In this document: in pieces, positions 53,386 to 63,038 of the stretch
Numbering within the stretch: the stretch's first letter is position 1
How the letters are laid out: every line of letters begins with the position of its first letter
Assembly: GCF_016862955.1 (NCBI RefSeq)
Contig: NZ_BONY01000018.1
Span: forward strand, 62,001-126,000
Direction: 5' to 3'
Length of the DNA stretch: 64,000 nt
From: Rhizocola hellebori
GTDB lineage: Bacteria > Actinomycetota > Actinomycetes > Mycobacteriales > Micromonosporaceae
Made by a program: the position numbers and the translations under genes
Notes under the pieces: generated by a model
The model's database searches: none
Told to the model about the DNA's origin: nothing
The model's input: only the letters and a program-made list of their open reading frames with translations

Positions 53386-54075
53386 TTACATGTGAGCTGT
53401 GGGTCTTTGATTGCCTAGTCCGGCAGCGCGGGCTTGCTGTGCAGCCTCGGCTCGGCTGGCGACCTGGAGTTTGGTGAGGATCGCGGAGATGTGGTTGCTG
53501 ACCGTTTTTGGGGCCATGCCCAGCCGGTTGCTGATGGCGGTGTTGGGCAGGCCTGCGGCGAGTAGGCCGAGGACGTCGCGTTCTCGTGTGGTGAGTTCGG
53601 GGAACTTATCCACTTGGTGGCCGGGGCCGCTGAGGTAGCCCAGGACTCGGCTGGCAATGCCGGGCCCGAAGATGGCTTCACCGTCGGCCACGGCGTGGAT
53701 CGCCCGCAGGATCTGGTCTTGTTCGGCGCCTTTGAGGAGGTAGCCGAGGGCGCCGGCCCGCATGGCGGCGAACACGGACTCGTCGTCGTCGAACATGGTG
53801 AGCATCAAGATGGCGACTTTGGGTGCCGCGCGGGAAATTTCGGCGGTGGCCTCGACCCCGTTGAGGCCCGGCATCTGAATGTCCATGACCAGGACGTCTG
53901 GCTGGAGCATGACGGCTGCCCGTAACGCGGCGCGGCCGTCGGCGACCGTGTCGGCAACGGTGATGCCGGGCGTGAACTTGAGCAGCGCGGCCAGTCCGTC
54001 GCGGACCACTGGGTGGTCGTCGGCCACGACCACGCGCAGCGGGCGTACTTCCGGTTCGGTGTCGTCATTGGTCAT
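53386..54075 (-). CDS. NarL/FixJ-type response regulator
   Basis: The 229-aa protein has a receiver domain (VVVADDHPVVRDGL; phospho-acceptor Asp in VLVMDIQMPGLNG; KGAEQDQ conserved Lys) and a LuxR-type HTH (LTTRERDVLGLLAAGLPNTAISNRLGMAPKTVSNHISAILTKLQV). It overlaps the kinase gene by four bases and forms a two-component pair with it. Targets are unknown; the divergent membrane protein at 56.3 kb is a possible one. Confidence 0.95.
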   Translation of the reverse strand: MTNDDTEPEVRPLRVVVADDHPVVRDGLAALLKFTPGITVADTVADGRAALRAAVMLQPDVLVMDIQMPGLNGVEATAEISRAAPKVAILMLTMFDDDESVFAAMRAGALGYLLKGAEQDQILRAIHAVADGEAIFGPGIASRVLGYLSGPGHQVDKFPELTTRERDVLGLLAAGLPNTAISNRLGMAPKTVSNHISAILTKLQVASRAEAAQQARAAGLGNQRPTAHM

Positions 54076-56111
54076 GCTCTACCTGCTTGTTGCTGATTGT
54101 CCGTCCAAAGTGGAAGCTGGGCAGTCACGAGACCGCCGCCGCCGGCCGGGCCGGCGTGGCACGATCCGCCCAGCTCGGCAGCGCGTTCGTGCATGGAGCG
54201 TAGTCCTATTCCGACGGGCCAGGCGGCATCACCGTTGACGTGGGCGCCGTCGTCGCGTACTTCGATCGTCAGTTCCCGGCCCAGCGACAGGCGAATCTGG
54301 ATGTTTTGTGGCTGGGCGTGGCGTACGGCGTTGGCGAGTGCCTCGATGGTGATCCGGTACGCGGCGGACTCGACCGCGGCCGGCAATGCCGGCAACACGT
54401 TGGGCAGGTCGATGTGGATCTCGACTGGTGTGCCGTCCGGACGCCGACCGAGCTGCACTATCTGCTGGCGCAGCGCTGCGAGCAGGCCAAGCTCGTCCAG
54501 TGCTGGCGGGCGCAGGCCGTAGGCGACCCGCCGGATGTCCTCGATGACCGCGCCGGTCTGACGGCGCAGTTCGGCCAGCAGCTCGATGGCCTTCGCCGGG
54601 TCGACAGGTACCAGGTTACGGGCCAAGTCGGCCTGCAGCGTGACACCGGTCAATGCGGGGCCGAGCCCGTCGTGCAGATCCCGGCGCAGCTTGCGGCGCT
54701 CCTCCTCACGTGCGTTGACAATGCGCTCACGGGAACGCTGAAGCTCCAGCGACAGTGCGGTGGCATGCACCGCCACTGACAGCGGGGCGGCCAGCAACTC
54801 CAGCACGGCCCGGTCGGCTGGATCGAGCCGGTGCTCACCGGCACGCGCCCCCACCACGAGCTCGCCGAGCCGTTTGCCGCCATAGGTCAGCGCAATCGCA
54901 TGCAGCGCAGCCGGAGCTGTACCCGCGGCGCTGAGTTCCCCATGCGGCCCACGAAGCGCCGCGAAAGGAAGGCGCAGCGCCGCACATAGCGCCTCCAGCA
55001 CCCCACCGAGCCCTGCCTCGGCGTCGACCAGCCGTGCCCCTACCTGGGATGCCGCGCGGACCGGATCGGAGCGGTCGCCATAGAAGGCCCTGTCCACCAG
55101 CCGTTGAAGCAATACCCGAACCGGGTTGAAGCCAATGGCGATGAGCACGGTGGCGGCCACAGAGGTGCCGAGCCCGGTCTGCTGGCGCAGGATCCCGTCG
55201 AACAGCGCCACCAGCACCACATAGGCGGCCACCACCGCACCGGTCAGCAACAGGTAGAGCACCGTGCGGGATAGAACGAGCCGGATGTCGAGCAGCTGGT
55301 AGCGCACGATCGCCACGGTGACGGCCGCGCCGATGAGCGGGATCGCCAGCAGCATCAGCACCGGGCCGGCAAAGAACACGCCCCACGGGATCAGTACCCC
55401 AAAAACGATCAACGCGGCCAGGATCAGCCAAAGGAGCTGGCGCCGCTCACGTTCGCCGCCACGGCGGTAGCGCAGAATCAGCGCGACGACGCACACGCCG
55501 TAGAGAAGCACGGTGCGCAGCTCTGCGACCGTCCACAATGGCGTCAACTGGTCGTAGCTGGTCAAAGTGAGATACCCGGCGGGTGCACCGGGTACAGGCG
55601 GATCAGGTTCGGTGCCAAGCTCGGCGGCAAACAGGGGCGCGGTGATGACTACCGCCCAGATAAGCGGACGCCAGCGCGGACTGGGTGGCTGCCCGTCAGG
55701 AAACAGCAACAGTGCCAACGGCAGTAACATGGAAATCGACCACGGCCACGCGTATACCCCGATGGTGGTTATCAAGCGCACCAGCCACAGCTGCCAGTCC
55801 GCAGCCAGGCCGGCCACCACCAATGGCACCGAGACTGCGGTGATCGCATGTCCGAGACCGGCCGCCAGGAACAGCCACCCCATGGGGTTGCGGGGACGGT
55901 GGGTCGCAAGAATCAGCCCGCACAAGGGAAACGACAGGCCCGCAACCGAGTTGGTCACCACGAAGGTGTCGACCGCCTCGGCCAGACTCATCCCGGCCGC
56001 GATCGCCCCGATGACCGCCGCCGCGGTCAGGGTTGCTGACACCAGCGCCAGGCTCCAGGCCAGCGGGCCAAGCCACCGCCGCCAGCGTTGCGCTGGTGCC
56101 TTTACCCTCAT
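54072..56111 (-). CDS. large membrane sensor histidine kinase
   Basis: The product is about 679 aa. The N-terminal 330 residues carry about ten membrane helices in two groups. A GAF-like segment (about 350-455) follows, then the HisKA_3 helix EEERRKLRRDLHDGLGPALTGV with H480 and an HATPase domain with EALANAVRHA and GIGLRSMHERAAELGG. This is the layout of large actinobacterial DesK/LiaS-like kinases. Start: ATG 56111 is chosen since a longer frame adds only an unlikely dozen residues; no clear ribosome-binding site is seen. Confidence 0.92.
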   Translation of the reverse strand: MRVKAPAQRWRRWLGPLAWSLALVSATLTAAAVIGAIAAGMSLAEAVDTFVVTNSVAGLSFPLCGLILATHRPRNPMGWLFLAAGLGHAITAVSVPLVVAGLAADWQLWLVRLITTIGVYAWPWSISMLLPLALLLFPDGQPPSPRWRPLIWAVVITAPLFAAELGTEPDPPVPGAPAGYLTLTSYDQLTPLWTVAELRTVLLYGVCVVALILRYRRGGERERRQLLWLILAALIVFGVLIPWGVFFAGPVLMLLAIPLIGAAVTVAIVRYQLLDIRLVLSRTVLYLLLTGAVVAAYVVLVALFDGILRQQTGLGTSVAATVLIAIGFNPVRVLLQRLVDRAFYGDRSDPVRAASQVGARLVDAEAGLGGVLEALCAALRLPFAALRGPHGELSAAGTAPAALHAIALTYGGKRLGELVVGARAGEHRLDPADRAVLELLAAPLSVAVHATALSLELQRSRERIVNAREEERRKLRRDLHDGLGPALTGVTLQADLARNLVPVDPAKAIELLAELRRQTGAVIEDIRRVAYGLRPPALDELGLLAALRQQIVQLGRRPDGTPVEIHIDLPNVLPALPAAVESAAYRITIEALANAVRHAQPQNIQIRLSLGRELTIEVRDDGAHVNGDAAWPVGIGLRSMHERAAELGGSCHAGPAGGGGLVTAQLPLWTDNQQQAGRA

Positions 56112-56276
56112 GAGTTGATGATGCGCGCCCGGCCTTCCCCCTGTCACGGGACATCTTCCCGGGGCACCCGGGCGATTTCCCGGCCGTACCCGCTGGGCTC
56201 CCTCTGCCCCACGGGAACCTTTGCGGACAACCTGATCCCTGACAGGAATTGACCTGCTGACGAAGGGATACCTTAG

Positions 56277-56963
56277 ATGACCGTCATCACCGGCCCTAAC
56301 GAGGCCACCAAAGATTCAGGGCTAGGCGCGTTGCGCGGCGCCGGGCTTGTCGCGGTGATCGTGCTCGGCCCGCTGTCGATCGCGATCCTGCGCCTGATCC
56401 TGCCTTACGGCTCAGGTGACGACGCCGCCACGGTCGCCGCCAAGATTGCCGATCACCCAGGCGCGCAGGCCGTCACGCTTTGGCTCACCTTGATTGCGAT
56501 GACCACTATGGTGCCCGGAGTGATCGCCGTGGGGCTGCTGGCCGCTCGTCATGCCCGCACACTGGGCACCTGGGGCATGGTCCTAGCCGTCGCCGGATTC
56601 TCCTTGCTATGGGCCACTACCAGCATCGACTTCGCAGCCCTCGCAGGTGTCCAATCCGGCATCGGCCAAGACAACACCGCTAAGCTGATCGGCAATCTCA
56701 ACGCCAACCCGGGGCTGACCGCAGCGACCATCGTTTTCGTGCTGGGACACATCCTTGGCACGATCCTGATCGGCGTGGCCCTGCTGCGCAGACACGTCAT
56801 ACCAGCCTGGGCGGCATGGATGTTGATCGTATCCCAGCCGCTGCATCTCGTGTTCGCCGTGATCGTGCCCTCGCCACCGCTAGACACAGCGGCCTGGGCG
56901 CTGACCACGATCGGCTTCGCCGTAGCCGCGCTGGCCATCACAACCCGATCCGCCGGACACTAG
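56277..56963 (+). CDS. integral membrane protein, 228 aa
   Basis: There are six hydrophobic segments with short loops. The sequence LVAVIVLGPLSIAILRLILPY and the regular spacing resemble the DUF4386-like or small sensory membrane families of actinobacteria, but the match is not certain. It diverges from the two-component system across 165 bp, so it may be controlled by it. Start: ATG 56277 with GAAGGG about ten bases upstream. Confidence 0.82.
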   Translation: MTVITGPNEATKDSGLGALRGAGLVAVIVLGPLSIAILRLILPYGSGDDAATVAAKIADHPGAQAVTLWLTLIAMTTMVPGVIAVGLLAARHARTLGTWGMVLAVAGFSLLWATTSIDFAALAGVQSGIGQDNTAKLIGNLNANPGLTAATIVFVLGHILGTILIGVALLRRHVIPAWAAWMLIVSQPLHLVFAVIVPSPPLDTAAWALTTIGFAVAALAITTRSAGH

Positions 56964-57241
56964 ACACCGCCAGCCCGGTGGTCCCGGGCCTGTGGGCTCG
57001 CTAAATTGGGTTGTTGAACTTCCCGTATCCCCGCCGATCATAAGAGATCAGTCGTACGCGAGGACGGTTCTGAGGGCGGCTCGGCGTAGGTCGATCGGGA
57101 GCCGACGTCGCTGGATCATGGAATGTCCATATTGGCTGTGCGGCATAGGCCAATGTCGCCACGAGCTTCCAGCTGCGATACTCACGCATGGGTTGGGCTC
57201 CGCCACCTGAGCTGCCGGTTCCGGAGGCGGAGCCCGCTGCC

Positions 57242-57272
57242 GGCCCTCTCTGACTGGCATCAGGAGAGGGCC
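57242..57272 (-). terminator. hairpin after the 35-aa peptide gene
   Basis: GGCCCTCTC (57242-57250) pairs perfectly with GAGAGGGCC (57264-57272), with a 13-nt loop that can close further. It starts four bases after the stop codon of the minus-strand small gene. No U-tract. Confidence 0.65.
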
Positions 57273-57276
57273 ACCT

Positions 57277-57384
57277 TCATCCCTGGATCGCCGTGATGAG
57301 CGCCGCGAGAGCCGTGAGCACGGCGGCAAGGCCGAAGAGAACAGGCGCCCACGATCCCTGGCGCCTGTCTGGTGGCTGGCTCAT
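57277..57384 (-). CDS. 35-aa single-span membrane peptide
   Basis: ATG 57384 has a near-perfect Shine-Dalgarno, AAGGAGGTGA, five bases upstream. The 35 codons give a short polar start (MSQPPDRRQGS) and one hydrophobic helix (WAPVLFGLAAVLTALAALI) to the end. A stable hairpin follows the stop directly. The full set of ribosome-binding site, helix and terminator makes a real gene likely. Such peptides often regulate a membrane complex or act as small toxins; the function here is unknown. Confidence 0.68.
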   Translation of the reverse strand: MSQPPDRRQGSWAPVLFGLAAVLTALAALITAIQG

Positions 57385-57577
57385 GTCGTCACCTCCTTCG
57401 TTTTAAGTGGTGTTATCCGACGGCGCTGTCCTTATCGGACCGCTTCCGCCGCGTCAAATTGCCGACGATGAGCTGCAAAAACGTCAGTCCTACCCCACTG
57501 AGTTCCGCACATTTGCATCTGCCAAGGTACGCGTAACACTATTATCAGAACCTAGACCAACGGCTTAGGAGATCGGC

Positions 57578-58486
57578 ATGGATGGACCGGGCCAACCGAC
57601 ACCGGCCTCGCTCGTCCGCATAAGGAGGGAAGAAGGAAGCCTCGCCCCGAATACGGCGCGGAGCTATGCGCATGACCTGAGAGAGTTCAACGCGTGGGCG
57701 CAAGTTCACGGGCACAAGGGGCTGCCGGCGCTTCCCACCACGATCGATGAGTACGTAGAGCAGTGGATCAGCGGCCACGACGGGCACCGCCAGCCTGCGC
57801 CGTCCACCATCGCCCGATCGCTGGCCGCTATCGACTACGAGCACAAACGCTCGGGGTACCAGTCTCCCACCCATTTTGCGCGACGAACTTTGGATAGATA
57901 CCGGGAAGCAATGACGCATGCGGCGCCACCGCGCAAAAGGAAGATCCCGCGCCAATATGAAGTCGACGGCATCTGGGGCCGCATCAAGCATCCAACACTT
58001 CGCGGTAAGCGCGACCGGCTCATTGTCAGCCTTCTTCAGGTGGCCAGAGTGAAGACCCAAGACCTAATTGGGCTTGACGTAGGCGATGCGACGTTCACCG
58101 AGAACTCGCTAATCCTCACCATCAAGGACCACACCGGCACACCGGCACGACGCCTGCATATCACCCGCGATGAATACGATGCACGTGATCCAGCTCCATT
58201 TCTTAGAGACTGGCTCGCCGCGCTCCACCAAGCTAGCGTCATAGAAGGCCCGTTGCTGCGAGCGATAGATCGACATGGCCGCCTTGCCGGAACTGAAGGG
58301 GCGGCAGTGCGAGGTACGGGTCGCATGAGCGCCAACGGCATCTCCAAAATCCTTAATGGCCTCGCCGGCCACGCATTGAGCGGATGGGGCCTGTCAAAGC
58401 ACCACTCCTTTGTGTCCACACGCGCCGTAAGAATACGAACCGAGATCCTCCGCTATCCCAAGAACCCGGCACCATCTCCGGAATAG
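57578..58486 (+). pseudogene. tyrosine recombinase-like gene with degraded C-terminus
   Basis: The 302-aa frame has a SAM-like N-terminal core-binding domain (LAPNTARSYAHDLREFNAWAQVHG, TIARSLAAIDYEHKRSG) and the start of a catalytic domain, where ARVKTQDLIGLDVGDATF matches the first catalytic Arg region. The H-x-x-R box is only LSKHHSFVSTRA, and no Tyr nucleophile in a Y-x-x-x-x motif is found before the early stop. The last 30-50 residues of a normal integrase are missing, so the protein is probably inactive. It marks an old mobile element; attachment sites are not visible nearby. Confidence 0.7.
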
Positions 58487-58598
58487 GCCTCGACGGTGCG
58501 TCGGTAAGGCGGAATTTGCTCCTCGCGGAGGTCTATGCGCCTGGCCGTCGTCTCGTGACCGTGGCCTGGGTGTCGTCAAAGGCGTCATGCGCGGTCAG

Positions 58599-58623
58599 CG
58601 CCGGCCTCTCGCGGAGGCCGGCG
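58599..58623 (+). terminator. intrinsic hairpin upstream of esterase gene
   Basis: A perfect 10-bp stem, CGCCGGCCTC (58599-58608) with GAGGCCGGCG (58614-58623), encloses a 5-nt loop. It separates the integrase remnant from the esterase gene and would insulate the latter. Confidence 0.7.
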
Positions 58624-58749
58624 GCACCGATCGCAGACGGCGCTGGATCCGCGCATTGACTACTCACATCGACGGTCGTAGGTTGATGGAAAGGTATCGA
58701 CAAATTTACCGATAGCGTTCGATGCCTCCGGCCCAGAGGAGTTAGCCCG

Positions 58750-59697
58750 GTGATCGCACATCTCCGCTCCAAGACCATGGCCGTCGTCGCGTCGGTCGTG
58801 ACACTTTCGCTGCTGGCCGCGTCGCCCTCGCCCGCGCAGGCCAAGTCGCGTCCTGAGCCTACGGACGGCCTGGTGGAGGTAACCAGCTTCGGCCCGAACC
58901 CATCCGGCCTGCAGATGTTCCAGTACATTCCACAAAGCGTGCATCGGCACCCGGCTGTCGTGGTGGTTCTGCACTACTGCACCGGCTCGGGTCCGGCGAT
59001 GTTCTCCGGCACCAGGTTCGCCGCGCTGGCCGACCTGCACGGGTTCATCGTGGTCTATCCGTCGGCGCCGCGAGAGGGACACTGCTTCGACGTCTCGTCC
59101 CCAGGCGCCTTGACCCACAACGGAAACAGCGATCCGGTGGGTATCGTCTCGATGGTCCGCTATGTGGTGAAGCGCCAAAACGGCGACACCAGAAGGGTAT
59201 TCGTCACCGGCATGTCGTCTGGCGCCATGATGACCAACGTGCTCCTCGGCGACTACCCCGACGTCTTCCGCGCCGGATCGGCGATGATGGGCGTGCCCTT
59301 CGCCTGCTTCGCCACGACCGACGGCTCCATGTGGAATAGCCAATGCGCCAATGGCGCTGTCGACAAGACCCCGCGGGAGTGGGGCGACCTTGCTCGCGGC
59401 GCCTTCCCGGGCTACCGCGGAGCTCGCCCGCGCATGCAACTGTGGCACGGCACACTGGACAACATCCTCTTCTACCCGAACTTCGGCGAAGAGATCGAGC
59501 AGTGGACCGATGTGCTGCACACGAGCCGCACGCCTACCTTCACGCTGCATCCGCGTCCTAATTGGACCCACACCGGATACGTGAGCCGTGGCCGGGTCCA
59601 GATCGATGCCTACAGCGTGGAAGGCGAGACCCACAACCTGGGATTCAACGTGCCGGAGTGGGCCGACATCGCAGTCGATTTCTTCGGCCTGGCCTGA
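58750..59697 (+). CDS. secreted CE1-type esterase (PHB depolymerase family)
   Basis: The 315-aa protein has a signal peptide of about 31 residues ending AQA. The alpha/beta hydrolase shows the nucleophile elbow GMSSG (S156), a likely acid in WHGTLDNILF and the His in GETHNLGF. This matches the esterase_phb/CE1 group, which contains acetyl-xylan and feruloyl esterases and polyhydroxybutyrate depolymerases. With a GH10 xylanase in the same window an accessory xylan esterase role is attractive but unproven. Start: GTG 58750 with GAGGAG upstream. Confidence 0.87.
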   Translation: MIAHLRSKTMAVVASVVTLSLLAASPSPAQAKSRPEPTDGLVEVTSFGPNPSGLQMFQYIPQSVHRHPAVVVVLHYCTGSGPAMFSGTRFAALADLHGFIVVYPSAPREGHCFDVSSPGALTHNGNSDPVGIVSMVRYVVKRQNGDTRRVFVTGMSSGAMMTNVLLGDYPDVFRAGSAMMGVPFACFATTDGSMWNSQCANGAVDKTPREWGDLARGAFPGYRGARPRMQLWHGTLDNILFYPNFGEEIEQWTDVLHTSRTPTFTLHPRPNWTHTGYVSRGRVQIDAYSVEGETHNLGFNVPEWADIAVDFFGLA

Positions 59698-60070
59698 CTC
59701 GGGGCAGGGGATTACTGCCAGATGATGCTGGAGCCGGAGACTGGCTAGTAGTTGATTCCGTGTGGACCCGCTGCCGGGCAGTCCGGCTGACCCTCTCGTT
59801 CATGGCTGTCCTGGCCGGGTCCTCGATCCCCACTGCCCCGGCAGCCGGGTCCGTGCCATCGCCGGGCGGATTCGATTCCCAGCTGCCCCTGTCACACGTA
59901 CAGGTTCCTTCATGTGGTTTGGTATTTGGCTCGATTGTGCGAGAGGCCACGACAGTGGGCCACGTCGGTATCGGACACCGCGGGTGCAGAACGGCGATTT
60001 CATAGGCCACAGCGGCACATACAAATGGCCGATGAAGCCGCTATTCCAGCCGTTTGTATTCGAGTATTTC

Positions 60071-60101
60071 CTCTGTCGAGTGGAGTGCTTGCTCGACAGA
60101 G
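60071..60101. promoter_or_regulatory. 10-bp inverted repeat before subtilase gene
   Basis: CTCTGTCGAG (60071-60080) and CTCGACAGAG (60092-60101) are perfect inverted arms 11 bp apart, 45 bp upstream of the protease ATG. It may be an operator or a hairpin in the 5-prime leader. The rest of the 449-bp intergenic stretch (59698-60146) shows no gene. Confidence 0.5.
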
Positions 60102-60146
60102 TGAATGATGGTTCGGAAGTGCTGTTACGCTCCATAGCATCCGGAC

Positions 60147-62582
60147 ATGACTAAACGAGCCTTGAGAGGCATACGGCTTGCCGCCGCCGTATTGCTTCTG
60201 GTGACCTCAGGCGTCGCGGCAAGCGGGGCGGTCGCCGTCCAGCCGTCTGATCCCGGCAACAACGCGAAGACTGCGGCGGGAAACAAATTCCGCGCGGATC
60301 CGCCGAAGGTGGTTCCGAAGAAGCAGCAATACCACATTAGGCTGACGATCGGTCAAGGGTCGCAACTGCCCGTCGACATGACCGATGGCATCACCGCGAT
60401 TACACGTATCACCGAAAAGCACCTCGACCCGCGCGCGCCGGAACTGAAGTTCACCCTCGACGACCAGCTGGGGCTGCGGCTGTCGGCACCGGTGGGCGTG
60501 GCGCCGAACACGTACATGCTGAGGATTCTTGGCGAAGGCTGCTATCAGAACCAATGCGGACTTTCGTTCAATACGAAAGCGACGGTCACCGTCGTTCCGC
60601 CGACGCCGGCGCCAGCTGGGACAGAACATTTCTCTCAACCGTCGCAGGACCGCATCGATAACGCCGCGCCGTTGCCCGCAGGCGGCGCGACGTTGCGCGA
60701 CGAACTGATCATCACCCTGGGCACTCCGGACGAGCCCGGCACACTAAGCCGCGCCGTCGAACTGGCTGCGCTCGTGGGGGCCACTGTCACCGGAGGCATC
60801 GAGGCGCTCGGCGTCTATGAACTCCGGTGGGCCTCGCCGCAGGACCTCGCGGTGGCCAAGGCGTCGTTGGAAGGGCACTCCGACGTCGCGGGTGTGAGCC
60901 GGACGACGGTCGGGCTCATCCAAAACAACGCGCTGCCACCCGGCGACTGGGATGACGACGGCAACGCAGCGACCTGGCCATTTACTCAGATCCGAGCTCA
61001 GCAGGCGTGGGACACCACGACCGGCGGCCCATCGGTTTCGGTTGGCATCGTCGACTCCGGCGCGGTTTATAAGGACCACGAAGACCTGAACGTCAGCCGG
61101 GTGCTATCCGGTTCCGCGGACCACCATGCCACCCATGTCGCCGGGCTCGTCTGCGCGCGGGACAACGGCCTCGGCCTGGTCGGCGTGTCGTGGGGCTGCC
61201 CAATCGTCAGCTCGGGTAGTGGTGGGCTGACGGACAAGGAAGTGCTTGAAGCCATGCGCAACGTGGCCAGGTCTGGCGTGCGTGTGATCAACGCCTCGTT
61301 GGGCTACGGCGCTCGCGGCCGGGCCAATCTCTGCTTGGCGTCAGACGAATCGCGGCAATACAACGAGGAGGCGCAGAACAACTCTGCGCCGTTCTGGCAG
61401 CTATTCAACGGGGCGGACGGCCGCAACATCATCTGGACCTTCGCGGCAGGCAACAACTGCGCCGACGGACCCCAAAGTCCATGGGGCGCGACCTGGTCGC
61501 TTCCCAATGTCATCACGGTCGCCGCGACCAACTCCGACGGCACGCTTGCCTCGTTCTCCAACTTCGGCCTGGGCGTCGAGGTTGCCGCTCCTGGCGGGGC
61601 GGGTGTCGGTATCAGTGGAGGTGATGCCGGCGTCTGGAGCACGAGTGTGGAATCCTGTTTCCTGTTTTTCAGCTGCGGCACTTACAAGCAGGACATGGGT
61701 ACTTCAATGGCCGCACCGGTCGTGGCCGGCGTCGCGGCCCTCGCCCAGTCGGCCAACCCGGACAAGAAGGCGGCCGACGTCGCCAGCTGCGTCCTGAACA
61801 CGGCCGGGCGGACAGTGGGATCCGCGTCCAGCCGCAGCAGCCAACCGCAGCTCGACAACCGCACGCCGCGAATCACCTTCACCGGAACGGTTCCGATCGT
61901 CAACGCCGAGGCTGCGGTGCAATGCGTCAAGAACGGCACAGGACCCGCAAACGTGCTGATCGCCGGAGCAGGAGACCGTACCGGCAGCGGCAATGGCACC
62001 GACATCGGCGACCTTTCGGCGGCTCTGGTCCGGGCGGGGCACACCGTGTCAACATCTCAGACGCTTCCAGCCGACCTTTCTCCGTACCAACAAATCTGGT
62101 ATATCGATACGAACGCGCTGACCGCCCAGGAATCCGATCGGCTTGCCGATTTCGTGGCATCGGGTGGTTCTGCTTACTTGACCGGAGAATGGGGCTGCTG
62201 CGCGGTTGACACATCCACGATCGCGTTGCTCAATCGCCTGACTACCAACACGGGCGGACACATCGCTCACGCCGGCAGTGCACCGTTCAACTCGCTGACG
62301 GTCAACTCGGCCGCCCCTGGTGGGTTGGCGACGGATCCCCATGCGCTGTCGAGCATCACGGTAGCCAGCGCGGGCAGCCTGAGCGGTGTGCCGCAGGGCA
62401 ACATCTTCGCGTACTCGTCAGATCCATCCACAGCGGCCTTCGCAGGCTGGGATCGCAGCAACGTTCAGGGTGGCGGACGTCTGGTCGTCGGGATGGACAT
62501 CAACTGGTTCGCCGAGCAATACAGAGGATCGAACTGGGAGGACGTGGCCCAGAACATCGCCCGATTCCTCGCCCGACCTTGA
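60147..62582 (+). CDS. secreted subtilisin-like serine protease (S8), 811 aa
   Basis: There is a signal peptide of about 30 residues, then a long N-terminal region (to about 280) that probably includes the propeptide. The S8 domain has Asp303 in IVDSGA, His327 in HATHVAG, the oxyanion Asn in TFAAGNN and Ser520 in MGTSMAAP. Residues about 600-811 form an extra alpha/beta domain starting NVLIAGAGDRTGSGNG, resembling a glutamine-amidotransferase-like or cell-surface module. Four Cys lie near the active site, probably in disulfides. It is followed directly by a small membrane protein gene, likely co-transcribed. Confidence 0.94.
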   Translation: MTKRALRGIRLAAAVLLLVTSGVAASGAVAVQPSDPGNNAKTAAGNKFRADPPKVVPKKQQYHIRLTIGQGSQLPVDMTDGITAITRITEKHLDPRAPELKFTLDDQLGLRLSAPVGVAPNTYMLRILGEGCYQNQCGLSFNTKATVTVVPPTPAPAGTEHFSQPSQDRIDNAAPLPAGGATLRDELIITLGTPDEPGTLSRAVELAALVGATVTGGIEALGVYELRWASPQDLAVAKASLEGHSDVAGVSRTTVGLIQNNALPPGDWDDDGNAATWPFTQIRAQQAWDTTTGGPSVSVGIVDSGAVYKDHEDLNVSRVLSGSADHHATHVAGLVCARDNGLGLVGVSWGCPIVSSGSGGLTDKEVLEAMRNVARSGVRVINASLGYGARGRANLCLASDESRQYNEEAQNNSAPFWQLFNGADGRNIIWTFAAGNNCADGPQSPWGATWSLPNVITVAATNSDGTLASFSNFGLGVEVAAPGGAGVGISGGDAGVWSTSVESCFLFFSCGTYKQDMGTSMAAPVVAGVAALAQSANPDKKAADVASCVLNTAGRTVGSASSRSSQPQLDNRTPRITFTGTVPIVNAEAAVQCVKNGTGPANVLIAGAGDRTGSGNGTDIGDLSAALVRAGHTVSTSQTLPADLSPYQQIWYIDTNALTAQESDRLADFVASGGSAYLTGEWGCCAVDTSTIALLNRLTTNTGGHIAHAGSAPFNSLTVNSAAPGGLATDPHALSSITVASAGSLSGVPQGNIFAYSSDPSTAAFAGWDRSNVQGGGRLVVGMDINWFAEQYRGSNWEDVAQNIARFLARP

Positions 62583-62584
62583 AA

Positions 62585-62908
62585 ATGAGGCGATGGTTGG
62601 CCTTGCTGTTGGCCGGCATACCACTGGTAGTCCTCACTTTCAGCCTCCTGGCTGGACGGAGGTGGGGCGAATCCGAGGTCCTCGGCGAGGTCCGCTCCGT
62701 CCGACCGCCCATCTGCACTCAGAATGTCAGCGGTGAACAATGCGGTGACGGCGTCATCACCATTCGCCGGGCCGGACACGACGAGGAATTCCGATATGAC
62801 CCGGCAATCGGTGATGAGCTGTTGTCCCTGAACCACCCCGGGACTCAGGTTGCGATGACTGTCTCCTGTCGCAATGGCAGAGTCATTGCGGTACGAACTG
62901 TCGTCTAA
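62585..62908 (+). CDS. small single-span membrane protein, 107 aa
   Basis: ATG 62585 lies two bases after the protease stop (TTG 62579 in frame is an alternative). The N-terminal helix RRWLALLLAGIPLVVLTFSLLAG anchors a domain of about 80 residues with Cys in RPPICTQ, EQCGDG and VSCRNG. The spacing suggests translation coupled to the protease gene, so it may modulate or anchor it. No family recognised. A strong terminator follows. Confidence 0.75.
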   Translation: MRRWLALLLAGIPLVVLTFSLLAGRRWGESEVLGEVRSVRPPICTQNVSGEQCGDGVITIRRAGHDEEFRYDPAIGDELLSLNHPGTQVAMTVSCRNGRVIAVRTVV

Positions 62909-62910
62909 CA

Positions 62911-62948
62911 CCGCGTCGTAGGGCGGCCATGGTCGCCCTACGACGCGG
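62911..62948 (+). terminator. strong intrinsic terminator
   Basis: A perfect 15-bp stem, CCGCGTCGTAGGGCG (62911-62925) with CGCCCTACGACGCGG (62934-62948), encloses an 8-nt loop. It starts two bases after the stop of the small membrane protein. Confidence 0.88.
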
Positions 62949-63038
62949 CGCCACGTGGAATCGAAGCTAACCCGCCACGGATTCCCCACCGGAAGGCGCC
63001 AACAAAGAGAAGGCCGCGGACGTCCGAAGACTCTTCGT

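Noticed and set aside
57048-57329. 93-codon minus-strand frame
   Set aside because: It overlaps the terminator and the small membrane peptide in another frame and has Arg/Ser-rich composition without a ribosome-binding site.
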